Made by a program: the position numbers and the translations under genes
Assembly (NCBI GenBank): GCA_027315255.1
Contig: DAHUYL010000018.1
Coordinates: forward strand, 1-55,253
DNA: 55,253 nt
Direction: 5' to 3'
From: Solirubrobacterales bacterium
Lineage (GTDB): Bacteria > Actinomycetota > Thermoleophilia > Solirubrobacterales > Solirubrobacteraceae
Shown: one piece after another, positions 15,323 through 23,365 of the stretch
Layout of the letters: every line of letters begins with the position of its first letter
How positions within the stretch are numbered: the first letter of the stretch is position 1
The notes under the pieces: model-generated
The model's database searches: none
What the model was told of the DNA's origin: nothing
What the model saw: the letters and a program-made list of their open reading frames with translations, nothing else

Positions 15323-16843
15323 TCACACGAGCACCTCGAACGAGCGGGCGGGGGCACGGGCAGCGAGACACCGATACAAGCCGGCGGCGGCGGTGATCAG
15401 CGCGAGCGTGCCCAGACCGACAACCGCGATCCACACGGGCCAGCCGAGAGGCGGATCCCAGTGTGCATGGACCCAGAAGGCACCGGCATGCGGCACGCCG
15501 GCTGAGACGCGAGCGTTGTACCACCACGCGTAGGCCTGGAAGGCGGCGAAGCCGACGAGCGCTGCCGGGACCACCAGGCGAGCGGCTGGGCGAAAGGCCG
15601 TCTGGCGGAGGTTCCGGTGTATGACCTCGCCGCTGAGCAGCGGGACCAGCATCAGGATCGGTAGCAGCTGACGACCCTGAAGCCCGTAGCCGCTAAGCCG
15701 GTAGACCCACGCGAAGAACAGGACCGGATACAGGAGCACGAGAGCAAGCGTCACGGCGACGACGATCCGCTCTCGTCTACTGCCGAGCATCAGCGCACCG
15801 AGCACCAGGGCTGCATCCGCCGACCACCACAGCCAGCGTGCCGGCGCCGGCAGCGGGACCGTGAGGGAGCTGAAGTTGCCCACCGCGTCCTCCCAGACCG
15901 ACCTGAGCGCGTCCAGCCCCTGCTGGAGGCTCGCCCAGAAGGGACTGGCGTCGAACTGGGAATGGGCCACACCCGAGAGGATCGAATATCCGGCCCAGGC
16001 CAGGCCCGCTGCGACGAAGAGCGCGCCGAGGCGCGCGAGTTCCCGGCGCCTCGCCGCAAGCAGCTCGCGTCCTGCGATAGCGCCGATCAAGCCCACCGCG
16101 ATCGCGAGCCCCGCCAGCGCCGACAAGGGACCGGTCTGGTAGGCAACGATCGTGAGCACCCCGCTCAGCCCGAGCAGGATCCAAGAGAACTTCGGCGCGC
16201 GCGCGCGGTCCCGCGCGATCCGGAACGCCGCAGCAACGAAGGCAAAGTTCGAGGCAATCTCGAGTCCGCTCGGGTTGAGGATCGAGCACACGAACAGCAC
16301 CATCGGCGTCAACGCACCGAGGGCACCCGCGAGCGACCAACCACTCGAGTCCCACAGGGCGAACAGCCCGGCGAGGATCAGCGCGACGCACGGCAGCAGC
16401 GACAGGATCCGCCCGAACCACAGAGCCTCGGTCGCGTTGCTTGCGAGCTTCAGACCGACGGCCGGCAGGACGTAGGCAACCGGGTAGTAGTCCCCGGTGG
16501 GGGTCACCTCGAGGCAGCCACGGACGTCGGGCTTGCCGTCCTCGCAGACCTCGTTGCCAGGCGACATCGCCGCCGGCACCTCGACCCCTCGGGCGTCGTG
16601 CGCCGCAAACGCGAGCTGGGCAGGTGAGGCGCCGGGCGTCGCGTACCTCACGCGCGGACCGAGCAGCTCGCCTTGGTCGAGTTCCATCGCGCGCAGGTAG
16701 TGGGACGCCTCATCCGGGGCTTGGAATGGCGGGCTGCTCATCGTCCACGCAAAGCCGAACAGCACAAGCCCGACGCAGATCAGACCGATCGGCCACAGCC
16801 GCGGTCCGATCGAACCTCGAGCAAGACGCGCTCCCACCAGCAT
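15323..16843 (-). CDS. DUF2142-family polytopic membrane protein
   Basis: A 506-residue protein with about ten membrane segments. The N-terminus has one segment followed by an outer loop with SPPFQAPDEASHYLRA, the DE/H pattern of DUF2142 proteins, which are thought to be GT-C-type glycosyltransferases of cell-surface glycans. In GT-C enzymes the first outer loop holds acidic catalytic residues, and PDE here fits that. The acceptor and donor are unknown; a polyprenyl-phosphate sugar made by the next gene is a reasonable guess. ATG 16843 is preceded by TAGCCT, 9 bases upstream, on the - strand. It is divergent from the GT-C gene at 16900. Confidence 0.8.
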   Translation of the reverse strand: MLVGARLARGSIGPRLWPIGLICVGLVLFGFAWTMSSPPFQAPDEASHYLRAMELDQGELLGPRVRYATPGASPAQLAFAAHDARGVEVPAAMSPGNEVCEDGKPDVRGCLEVTPTGDYYPVAYVLPAVGLKLASNATEALWFGRILSLLPCVALILAGLFALWDSSGWSLAGALGALTPMVLFVCSILNPSGLEIASNFAFVAAAFRIARDRARAPKFSWILLGLSGVLTIVAYQTGPLSALAGLAIAVGLIGAIAGRELLAARRRELARLGALFVAAGLAWAGYSILSGVAHSQFDASPFWASLQQGLDALRSVWEDAVGNFSSLTVPLPAPARWLWWSADAALVLGALMLGSRRERIVVAVTLALVLLYPVLFFAWVYRLSGYGLQGRQLLPILMLVPLLSGEVIHRNLRQTAFRPAARLVVPAALVGFAAFQAYAWWYNARVSAGVPHAGAFWVHAHWDPPLGWPVWIAVVGLGTLALITAAAGLYRCLAARAPARSFEVLV

Positions 16844-16852
16844 GGGCGTGTC

Positions 16853-16858
16853 AGGCTA
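16853..16858 (-). promoter_or_regulatory. Candidate -10 hexamer of the DUF2142 gene
   Basis: TAGCCT reads on the - strand 9 bases before the ATG at 16843. It lies in the loop of an imperfect inverted repeat (16844-16852 with 16862-16870). Confidence 0.35.
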
Positions 16859-16886
16859 ACGGACGCGCCCCGTTCCGGACTCCGGA

Positions 16887-16892
16887 TACCCT
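16887..16892 (+). promoter_or_regulatory. Candidate -10 hexamer of the tandem GT-C genes
   Basis: TACCCT ends 7 bases before the GTG at 16900. A GTG at 16918 with GGGAG before it is the competing start. Confidence 0.4.
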
Positions 16893-16899
16893 CCCCGAC

Positions 16900-18717
16900 G
16901 TGCCACGGGAGCCTCAAGTGGAGCGTGCGATCCTCGGCATCGTCGAGCCAGCACCGCGGTCCGTTCGATCCCGCCTGGCAACAGCTCGCACGATGGCAGC
17001 GGCCGACCAACTCCTCAGCCGCCACCACATGCGGCTCGCCCCGCTCGCCTACCTCGCCGGCGCTGTGATCACTCAACAGCACGCCGTGGCTCACCTCGGC
17101 AGTCATGTCGCGTCCAACCTGCCGATCGACGTCACGCAGTTCTTCTGGACGATGTGGTGGTGGCCGCACGCGATCCTGCACCTCGAGAACCCGTTCGTCA
17201 CACATGCGATCTGGGCCCCTGTCGGTTTCAACATGGCCGCCGTGACCGGCCTGCCGCTGCCATCGACATTGATGGCACCGGTGACGGCCCTGTTCGGACC
17301 GATCGTGTTGTACAACATCATCAGCCTGCTGGCCCCCGTGCTCAGCGGATGGTTCACCTACCGCCTGTGCCTGCGCCTCACGGCGTCCCCGGCGGCAGCG
17401 ATCATCGGCGGGTGGCTGTTCGCATTCTGCTCCTATGAGCTCAGCCAACTCGGAGGGGGCCACCCGAACCTCAGTCTTGCCTTTGCGCCACCCGCCGTCC
17501 TCCTGCTGACGACTCGGCGGCTCGGTGGCGACCTGTCACCGAGCCGCTATTGCGTGCTCGTATCGGTGGTTCTGATCGCCCAACTCGGCTGCAATCCGGA
17601 GATCCTGTTCATGACCGGCGTCTTCGGCGCCATTGCCTGGCTCTGCGGGCTCGTCTACGGCTCGGGTGCAACTCGCGGCGCGTTGCTGTCGCTGCTCCCA
17701 CCGCTCGCCGGAGCGGCCCTGATCACGGGGGTCCTGTGTTCGCCATTTCTCTACTACCTCCTGACCGGGCCGGCACTCAGCAAGGGCGTCGATCGTCTGT
17801 ATTTCGCCGATCTTCTCTCCTATCTCTTCCCGACCCCGATCACGCTGATCGGCCACCAGCGATTCCTGGCGATCTCGAGCGGCTACTTCGATGGCTACGT
17901 CGAAACCGGAACCTATGTGGGGGCCGCAGCGATCATCGTGTTCGCCGCGTTCGCGATCGAGTCCTGGGGGCGGTCGACGCGCGCCAAGGTCCTGGTGATC
18001 ACCACACTGACCGCGACGGTGCTGTCGCTCGGCATAACGCTGGAGATCGATGGGCACGCCACGATCTGGCTTCCCTACCACGCCATCGTCAACTTCCCAG
18101 GGTTCGCCGAGGCCCTGCCGATCCGACTCGGGATGTTCGTCGAGCTGGGGGTGGCTTTCGCCACCGCTCTCTGGCTGGCTCAGCCGACCCGCTGGCGAAT
18201 CGTCCGGTGGGCGTTCGCATTGGCAGCGATCGTGCTGATCTGGCCGAACACGAACGGCGAGTTTCCCGGCAGTCCACCCAAGCCGGTCTACGACGTCCAG
18301 TTCAACGCTGCGGGCGGCCAGTTTTCCGATCCCCCGTTCTTCACCAACGGCGCATACCGTCGCTACCTGAAACCGAACGAGGTGATCCTACCGATCCCGT
18401 ACGGCCAGCAAGGAGCCAGCCTCCTGTGGCAAGCGGTGGCTCATGGCTACTTCCGGATGGCGAGCGGCTACTTCGGATGGATCCCGCATCAGTTCTTCAA
18501 CGATCCCGTGTTTCAGCAGCTGTACGGCGCGGCGCCGTTCAGTGCGTCGGCGCCCGAGATGGGCGACTTCCTTCGACGCCATGGCGTTGGCGCGGTCGTG
18601 ATCGAGGACGGTCAGGGCGGTCCTTGGCCGGCGCTCATGGAGCAGCTTGGTCTGAAGCCTGAGCCGGTCGAGGGGGTTGTCGTGTACCCGGTGAGCGGTA
18701 CGGCACTCGCGCAATGA
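16900..18717 (+). CDS. GT-C-like membrane glycosyltransferase, paralogue 1
   Basis: About 605 residues, with a 40-residue cytoplasmic tail, then some ten membrane segments and a C-terminal extracytoplasmic domain of about 120 residues (from PPFFTNGAYRRYL on). After the first segment the outer loop has a conserved Asp followed by FFWTMWWWPHAILHLENPF. A W-rich loop after an acidic residue is typical of bacterial GT-C-like proteins of unknown donor. The next gene is a clear paralogue across its full length, and the gene at 28592 is a more distant one. The stop overlaps the next start (ATGA), so the two are coupled. GTG 16900 is chosen for its TACCCT hexamer; GTG 16918 is an alternative. It is probably an outer-face sugar transferase for the surface glycan (inference). 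Confidence 0.75.
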   Translation: MPREPQVERAILGIVEPAPRSVRSRLATARTMAAADQLLSRHHMRLAPLAYLAGAVITQQHAVAHLGSHVASNLPIDVTQFFWTMWWWPHAILHLENPFVTHAIWAPVGFNMAAVTGLPLPSTLMAPVTALFGPIVLYNIISLLAPVLSGWFTYRLCLRLTASPAAAIIGGWLFAFCSYELSQLGGGHPNLSLAFAPPAVLLLTTRRLGGDLSPSRYCVLVSVVLIAQLGCNPEILFMTGVFGAIAWLCGLVYGSGATRGALLSLLPPLAGAALITGVLCSPFLYYLLTGPALSKGVDRLYFADLLSYLFPTPITLIGHQRFLAISSGYFDGYVETGTYVGAAAIIVFAAFAIESWGRSTRAKVLVITTLTATVLSLGITLEIDGHATIWLPYHAIVNFPGFAEALPIRLGMFVELGVAFATALWLAQPTRWRIVRWAFALAAIVLIWPNTNGEFPGSPPKPVYDVQFNAAGGQFSDPPFFTNGAYRRYLKPNEVILPIPYGQQGASLLWQAVAHGYFRMASGYFGWIPHQFFNDPVFQQLYGAAPFSASAPEMGDFLRRHGVGAVVIEDGQGGPWPALMEQLGLKPEPVEGVVVYPVSGTALAQ

Positions 18718-20462
18718 GCTCCGTACGCCAAACTGAAGCGTCTCTGACGATCGAGCAGGCAGCCGAGGTTCCCGCGGGTACCGGCCGGTTCGTCGGCCGA
18801 TCGCACGACTGGCTCGCGATCATCGTGTATGCGATCGGTGCCGCCGTGACACAGATCCACGCGGTGGCGCATATCGGCTCGCACATCGCCGGCAACGTGG
18901 TCGGCGATCCGCCCCAATTCATGTGGGCGATGTGGTGGTGGCCCCACGCGATCCTGAACCTCGTGAACCCATTCGTGAGTCACGCGGTCTGGTATCCGGA
19001 CACGCTCGATCTGGCGTCCGCGACGACCGTGCCGCTCCCCGCTGTGCTGATGGCTCCGGTCACCGCAGTCGCCGGTCCCGTCGTCGCCTACAACGTGCTC
19101 AACCTGCTCGCACCGGTCTTGGGCGCATGGTTCATGTACCGCTTGTGCCTGCGGCTGACCAGGTCCGCCGCAGCCTCGATCGTCGGAGGCTGGCTGTTCG
19201 GATTCGGCACGTACGGCTTGGTCGAGATGCAGTCACACCTGCATCTCGTGTTCACCTTCGCGCCGCCCGCGATGTTGCTGCTGATCGCCCGCCGGCTCCA
19301 GGGTGAAATGACCGCTCGTCGCTACACCGCCCTCAGCGCAATCGTCTTGATCGCTCAGATCGGCTGCTCGACTGAGATCCTCTTCACGATGACCGTGCTC
19401 GGGGCCGTCGCCCTGGGCGTTGGTCTGATCGTCGCGCCTCCTAGCGGGCGCCGTGCACTCGCCCACCTGGTGCCGCTGCTCGCAGGAGCCTATCTGATCG
19501 CCGGGCTTGTGTGCGCTCCGTATCTCTACTACGCATTCACAGGTCCTGCATTCAGCACCGGGATCGATCACATCTACGAGGCGGACCTGCTGTCCTTCGT
19601 CGTTCCGACGACGGCCACCTGGCTTGGCGGCAGCAGATTCTCGGGCGTCTCCGGCGGTTTCATCGCCGGGGCGATCGAGACCGGAACGTACGTCGGACTC
19701 CCTGGATTGGTGATGCTCTGCGGTTACGGGATCGAATCGTGGCGCCGCTCCGCCGTCGCTCGGATCCTCGTTCTGACGTGCGCCGTCACCGGGCTGCTCG
19801 CGCTCGGGCCATTCCTATCGGTCGACGGCCACATGACGATCGACCTACCTTGGAAGGCGCTGCACGGCCTGCCAGGGTTCGGAGAGGCACTACCGGTCCG
19901 GCTTGGGCTATACGTCGAGCTCGCAGCCGCGCTTGCCGCAGCCTGCTGGCTTGCTGCGACCGCGAGGCCAGCGGTCGGCCGCTGGGTCGTCGCCGCGCTG
20001 GCGGTCGTGTTCATCTTTCCGAGCATCGACGGGAAGGTCGTCGGGACGACTTACAGGACCTACGACGAGACCTATGTGCCGCTCCCGTTCTTCACCGACG
20101 GGATCTACCGTCGCTATCTTCACCCGGGCGAGGTCGTGCTGCCGATCCCGTTCGGCATGTCGGGCGACAGCCTGCTGTGGCAGGCCCAGGCGCACGGCTA
20201 CTTCCGGCTCGCGAGCGGCTGGTTCGGCAACTGGCCGCACGACTATTTCTTCGATCCCGTAGTGCAGGAGATGGTCGGCGCGCTTCCGTACAGCGATCCA
20301 GTCGCCGACATGCGCTCGTTCATCCGCCGCCATCACGTGGGCGCCGTCGTCATGCAGGACTGGAAGCAAGGCCCGTGGCCGCAGGTGATGGCGCAGCTCG
20401 GGCTTCAGCCCGTCCAAGTCGGATGGGTCACGTTGTATGAGGTGCCTGTGAGCATGCGGTAG
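18714..20462 (+). CDS. GT-C-like membrane glycosyltransferase, paralogue 2
   Basis: A 582-residue tandem paralogue of the preceding gene. The match is strong around MWWWPHAILNLVNPF, VLNLLAPVLGAWFMYRLCLR, GGWLFGFGTY and IETGTYVGLPGLV, and in the C-terminal domain FFTDGIYRRYLHPGEVVLPI and WQAQAHGYFRLASGWFG. The first outer loop keeps an Asp (VGDPPQF) at the position of the Asp in paralogue 1. The two may form a heterodimer or act one after the other on the same chain; the sequence cannot tell. It starts at ATG 18714, inside the stop of paralogue 1. It converges on the GT gene ending at 20499, with a 36-bp gap. Confidence 0.75.
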   Translation: MSSVRQTEASLTIEQAAEVPAGTGRFVGRSHDWLAIIVYAIGAAVTQIHAVAHIGSHIAGNVVGDPPQFMWAMWWWPHAILNLVNPFVSHAVWYPDTLDLASATTVPLPAVLMAPVTAVAGPVVAYNVLNLLAPVLGAWFMYRLCLRLTRSAAASIVGGWLFGFGTYGLVEMQSHLHLVFTFAPPAMLLLIARRLQGEMTARRYTALSAIVLIAQIGCSTEILFTMTVLGAVALGVGLIVAPPSGRRALAHLVPLLAGAYLIAGLVCAPYLYYAFTGPAFSTGIDHIYEADLLSFVVPTTATWLGGSRFSGVSGGFIAGAIETGTYVGLPGLVMLCGYGIESWRRSAVARILVLTCAVTGLLALGPFLSVDGHMTIDLPWKALHGLPGFGEALPVRLGLYVELAAALAAACWLAATARPAVGRWVVAALAVVFIFPSIDGKVVGTTYRTYDETYVPLPFFTDGIYRRYLHPGEVVLPIPFGMSGDSLLWQAQAHGYFRLASGWFGNWPHDYFFDPVVQEMVGALPYSDPVADMRSFIRRHHVGAVVMQDWKQGPWPQVMAQLGLQPVQVGWVTLYEVPVSMR

Positions 20463-20498
20463 ACGCGGTCGGACGGGCGACGGCCTGCGGAAGGGATG

Positions 20499-22238
20499 TC
20501 ATCGGTGAGAGATCCGGCCGCTTCGCCTCCGGCTTGCGGTGGCCACACCGAGCATGCCGTCAGACTGCGGAAGCATCTGCCGCGCGACGGGCCGTGGGAT
20601 CCACGCCGCCGAGCCGCCTGATCGCGCCAGAGCTCGCCACAGAGGCGACAATGCATTCGCTCCCGGCTCGGATTCCTCTGACCAGTCTCCAAGCCTGAGC
20701 AGAGACTCGGCCTTCCAGAGCGATGTGACGGGAAACGGATCCCACTCGCGGACGAGCTCACGGTCGAAGGGCATCGCTCCAACCAGGTGAAACCGCGGAT
20801 CGATGACGATGCCGTAAACGGCATCGTCATCTTCGCGTGCAAGCGCCGCCCGCATCCGGCGCACGGCATTGCGGGAAAGGATGTCGCCTGCGGCAACGAG
20901 GAGGAGCTGCGAGAAGCCGCCCCCCCTGAGTACGTCCCTGAGCCCGGTCGCCAGATCCGCGGCGGGGTGCTCGACCAGCAACCAGCCGTCAGGCGGTCGT
21001 GGGTCTGCAGTCAGCGGGCCAGCGGTGCAGAGATGGATCACGCCGTCGAGCTCGTCCAGCTGCAGGGCGATGCTCGTCAGCGTGGCGGTCCAGTCAGGAA
21101 GACCGTCCCGCGCTCCCGGCAGGACGGCGATGGCGAGCTCGGCGTTCTCCTCGACTGACGCGGCTTGAAGGACCTTTGCAGATTCCCGAACGGCACGCCG
21201 CTTGGCCCGGGTGTCGGGGCGCGGCGCGGCTTCGCCCACCTGAATCAACCCAGCGGGGTCGGGCTCGATGGTGACCGGCAGGCGCAAGTGGCGGGGTCGA
21301 CTCGCCGAACGCACGCTGCCAGCTCTCAACGCCGCCGCAAGTTCGCCGAGGAGGGTCGCCGCAGGTCGCAACGTCGCCGACGTCCGGAGCGTCTCGTAGC
21401 AGTGCTCCCGGATCGCCGCGACCCGCGCTGGGTCCTCGACCAGCCCGCAAGCGAGCAGAGGGAGGGCGTGCGGCCGGCCGATCACGAGATCCTTGCCGGG
21501 ACGCAAGGGGGGCAGATCCTGGCCGTACTCGGCGACGACGACGCATCCGTTGCACATCGCCTCGAACCACTCGATCCAGCTGGGCGAGCGCGATGCCGTG
21601 GCGGCGAAGCAAAGAGCCAGCTCTGTCTGCGCGAGACGGTCGAGCCGCCGTTCCATGCGCTCGTGCTCGTCGCCCGCACCGCGATGGGACCGGGGATACC
21701 TGGGAGCAACGACGACGTCGAGGTCGTCGAGCCCGCCCGCGCCGAGGGCGAACAGGCGGGCGCTCCGTTCCTCGGCAGTGCCGGAGAACACGACGTCGTG
21801 AGCGCGTTCGACCGCGCGACCCCGCCAGCGATCCCACCGTTCGCTGTAGCCGAGGCGAATCCGCTCGCAGTTGATCCCGAGCGCTTGCAGCTGAGCTGCC
21901 GAATCGCTGTGGATCGCGAGACAAACAGGGAGCGTACGCGCACGCAGGGCTGTCGACCTGAATGCGTCAGTCCCCGGGCGGGCGGCAGACAGGCCGATCG
22001 TCCTCGCGAGCTGATCTTGACTGGGAACCATTTGCGACTGCTGCTCGCCGGCGGGCTCGTCCACGGCGATCACGTACACATCGTCATCACCGCCCGCCGG
22101 GAACTCGCCTCGATCGATGGTCACCTGCTCAACCTGGACGCCATCGCCGGCGATGGAAACCTCGTATGCCAGCGCGGCGAGGAGACTCCACGTGAGCTCG
22201 CCGCCGCCCGTTCGGGAAACGAAGCGCAGCGTGCTCAC
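20499..22238 (-). CDS. Two-domain glycosyltransferase-like protein (CgeB-like plus degenerate GT2)
   Basis: 579 residues. The N-terminal half is GT-B-like: LGYSERWDRW, DVVFSGTAEERSARLFAL, then SPSWIEWFEAMCNGCVVVAEYGQDLPPL, which resembles the donor-side domain of CgeB-like/glycosyl_trans_1_2 proteins. The C-terminal part (about residues 350-560) has the layout of a GT2 domain, but where active GT2 enzymes carry DxD it reads LLLVAAGDILSRNAV. The same architecture occurs in the protein at 34759. It starts at GTG 22238, overlapping the stop of the methyltransferase-coiled-coil gene by four bases (GTGA), as the last gene of a three-gene operon. The sugar is unknown. The C-terminal domain may bind glycan rather than catalyse (inference). 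Confidence 0.65.
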   Translation of the reverse strand: MSTLRFVSRTGGGELTWSLLAALAYEVSIAGDGVQVEQVTIDRGEFPAGGDDDVYVIAVDEPAGEQQSQMVPSQDQLARTIGLSAARPGTDAFRSTALRARTLPVCLAIHSDSAAQLQALGINCERIRLGYSERWDRWRGRAVERAHDVVFSGTAEERSARLFALGAGGLDDLDVVVAPRYPRSHRGAGDEHERMERRLDRLAQTELALCFAATASRSPSWIEWFEAMCNGCVVVAEYGQDLPPLRPGKDLVIGRPHALPLLACGLVEDPARVAAIREHCYETLRTSATLRPAATLLGELAAALRAGSVRSASRPRHLRLPVTIEPDPAGLIQVGEAAPRPDTRAKRRAVRESAKVLQAASVEENAELAIAVLPGARDGLPDWTATLTSIALQLDELDGVIHLCTAGPLTADPRPPDGWLLVEHPAADLATGLRDVLRGGGFSQLLLVAAGDILSRNAVRRMRAALAREDDDAVYGIVIDPRFHLVGAMPFDRELVREWDPFPVTSLWKAESLLRLGDWSEESEPGANALSPLWRALARSGGSAAWIPRPVARQMLPQSDGMLGVATASRRRSGRISHR

Positions 22239-23365
22239 GGGCCTGCACGAGTGCGGTCGGCCAACCCGCGCAGCGGCCTCGTCAGCCGCCAGCTCTTGGA
22301 TTTGGCGATGACGGCCAGCTCCGTCCGCAGGCGCTCGACCTCACGTTGGAGCGAGCTGATCTGCCTGCCCGCGGTCGCCGACAATGCCTCCTCCTGCTCC
22401 CGAAGTGCATCGTCGGTCGCAGTCAGCGCCTCGGCAAGCCGCTGCTCCCCCTCGAGCAGCATCACCGACATCCGCTCGCGGTCGCGGCGCAGCCGCTCGA
22501 CCTCCAACTCGAGGCTGGCGATCCGCTCCGCGAGACCGCGATCGTCAGGCGATCCATGGTAGCGACGCTCTGCGCGCTCATACCCAAGCTGTCGCCGCTC
22601 CTCGGCCAGCTCGGCACGCTCTCGAGCGAGAAGCTCGTGCTGCGCCCGGACGCGCTCGCGCAGCGCCTCGTCCGCAAGCAGCGTTCGAGACCTGGCGCAC
22701 GACGCGATGACCGGCAGCACCGGCAGCGGTGTGCGCCCGGCGATGACGACGCCGGATGGCGCGGAGTGGTCGTCGCCCGAGGTGAGCGGGAGCACGAGCG
22801 ACTCAACGAGCTGGTCCGCTGGGAGCGCATCTCGGCATGCGAGCAGCGAGGCGATCTGCAGGTGCTCCTCGATGAGGACGTGGTGCGGCAGACACCTCGC
22901 AAGTGCGTTGCGGAGCTGGCCGATGCCGAACGCGCGCGGCGTGCGTGAACTGCCTGACCCATCCTCGTGGGCGATCGGCGGCGAGGCGATCACGAAGCCC
23001 TGTGGATCGAGAACGCGCAGGACCTCGCCGAGCACTCCGGCAAGCTCGGCGCTGCCATCGATGGCGCCGAAGCAGACGACGACATCGAAAGCGCCGTCCT
23101 CGAAGGGCAGCTGCGTCGCTTCGCCGACGGCGAATTTCGCAGCGGGGACCTGCTCCTGGGCGAGCGCTATCCGCCGGGCGTCACGATCGAGGTCCGTGAC
23201 CGCAGCGGCACCCGCGGACAGGAGGAGCCTCGCTCCGGCGCCGTCCCCGCAGCCAACATCCAGGACTCGCCGGGCGATCCCGAGCCGGGCGGCCAAGCCG
23301 TAGCGCGCGGCGGTGCTGACGGCGCCGAGGTCGGCTCGCGGATCCGTCGGAGGCGTCGTCGTCAC
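22235..23365 (-). CDS. SAM methyltransferase with long C-terminal coiled coil
   Basis: 376 residues. Residues 20-215 are a class I methyltransferase (VLDVGCGDGAGARLLL, LPFEDGAFDVVVCFGAIDG). From about 225 to 360 the chain is almost all charged heptads (RERVRAQHELLARERAELAE and similar blocks), a strong visual coiled coil. The tail reads KSWRLTRPLRGL and is basic and amphipathic. The protein at 36688 has the same three-part layout and tail. Methyltransferases followed by coiled coils cap and measure ABC-exported glycans in the WbdD family. The GTG at 23365 overlaps the upstream stop (GTGA), and the gene's own stop overlaps the next start, so all three genes are translationally coupled. The frame is open further upstream, but that is shadow of the preceding gene. 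Confidence 0.8.
   Translation of the reverse strand: MTTTPPTDPRADLGAVSTAARYGLAARLGIARRVLDVGCGDGAGARLLLSAGAAAVTDLDRDARRIALAQEQVPAAKFAVGEATQLPFEDGAFDVVVCFGAIDGSAELAGVLGEVLRVLDPQGFVIASPPIAHEDGSGSSRTPRAFGIGQLRNALARCLPHHVLIEEHLQIASLLACRDALPADQLVESLVLPLTSGDDHSAPSGVVIAGRTPLPVLPVIASCARSRTLLADEALRERVRAQHELLARERAELAEERRQLGYERAERRYHGSPDDRGLAERIASLELEVERLRRDRERMSVMLLEGEQRLAEALTATDDALREQEEALSATAGRQISSLQREVERLRTELAVIAKSKSWRLTRPLRGLADRTRAGP

Noticed and set aside
16844..16870. Inverted repeat GGGCGTGTC / GACGCGCCC as an operator
   Set aside because: One mismatch, high G+C and partial overlap with a promoter hexamer; such pairs arise easily in this composition.
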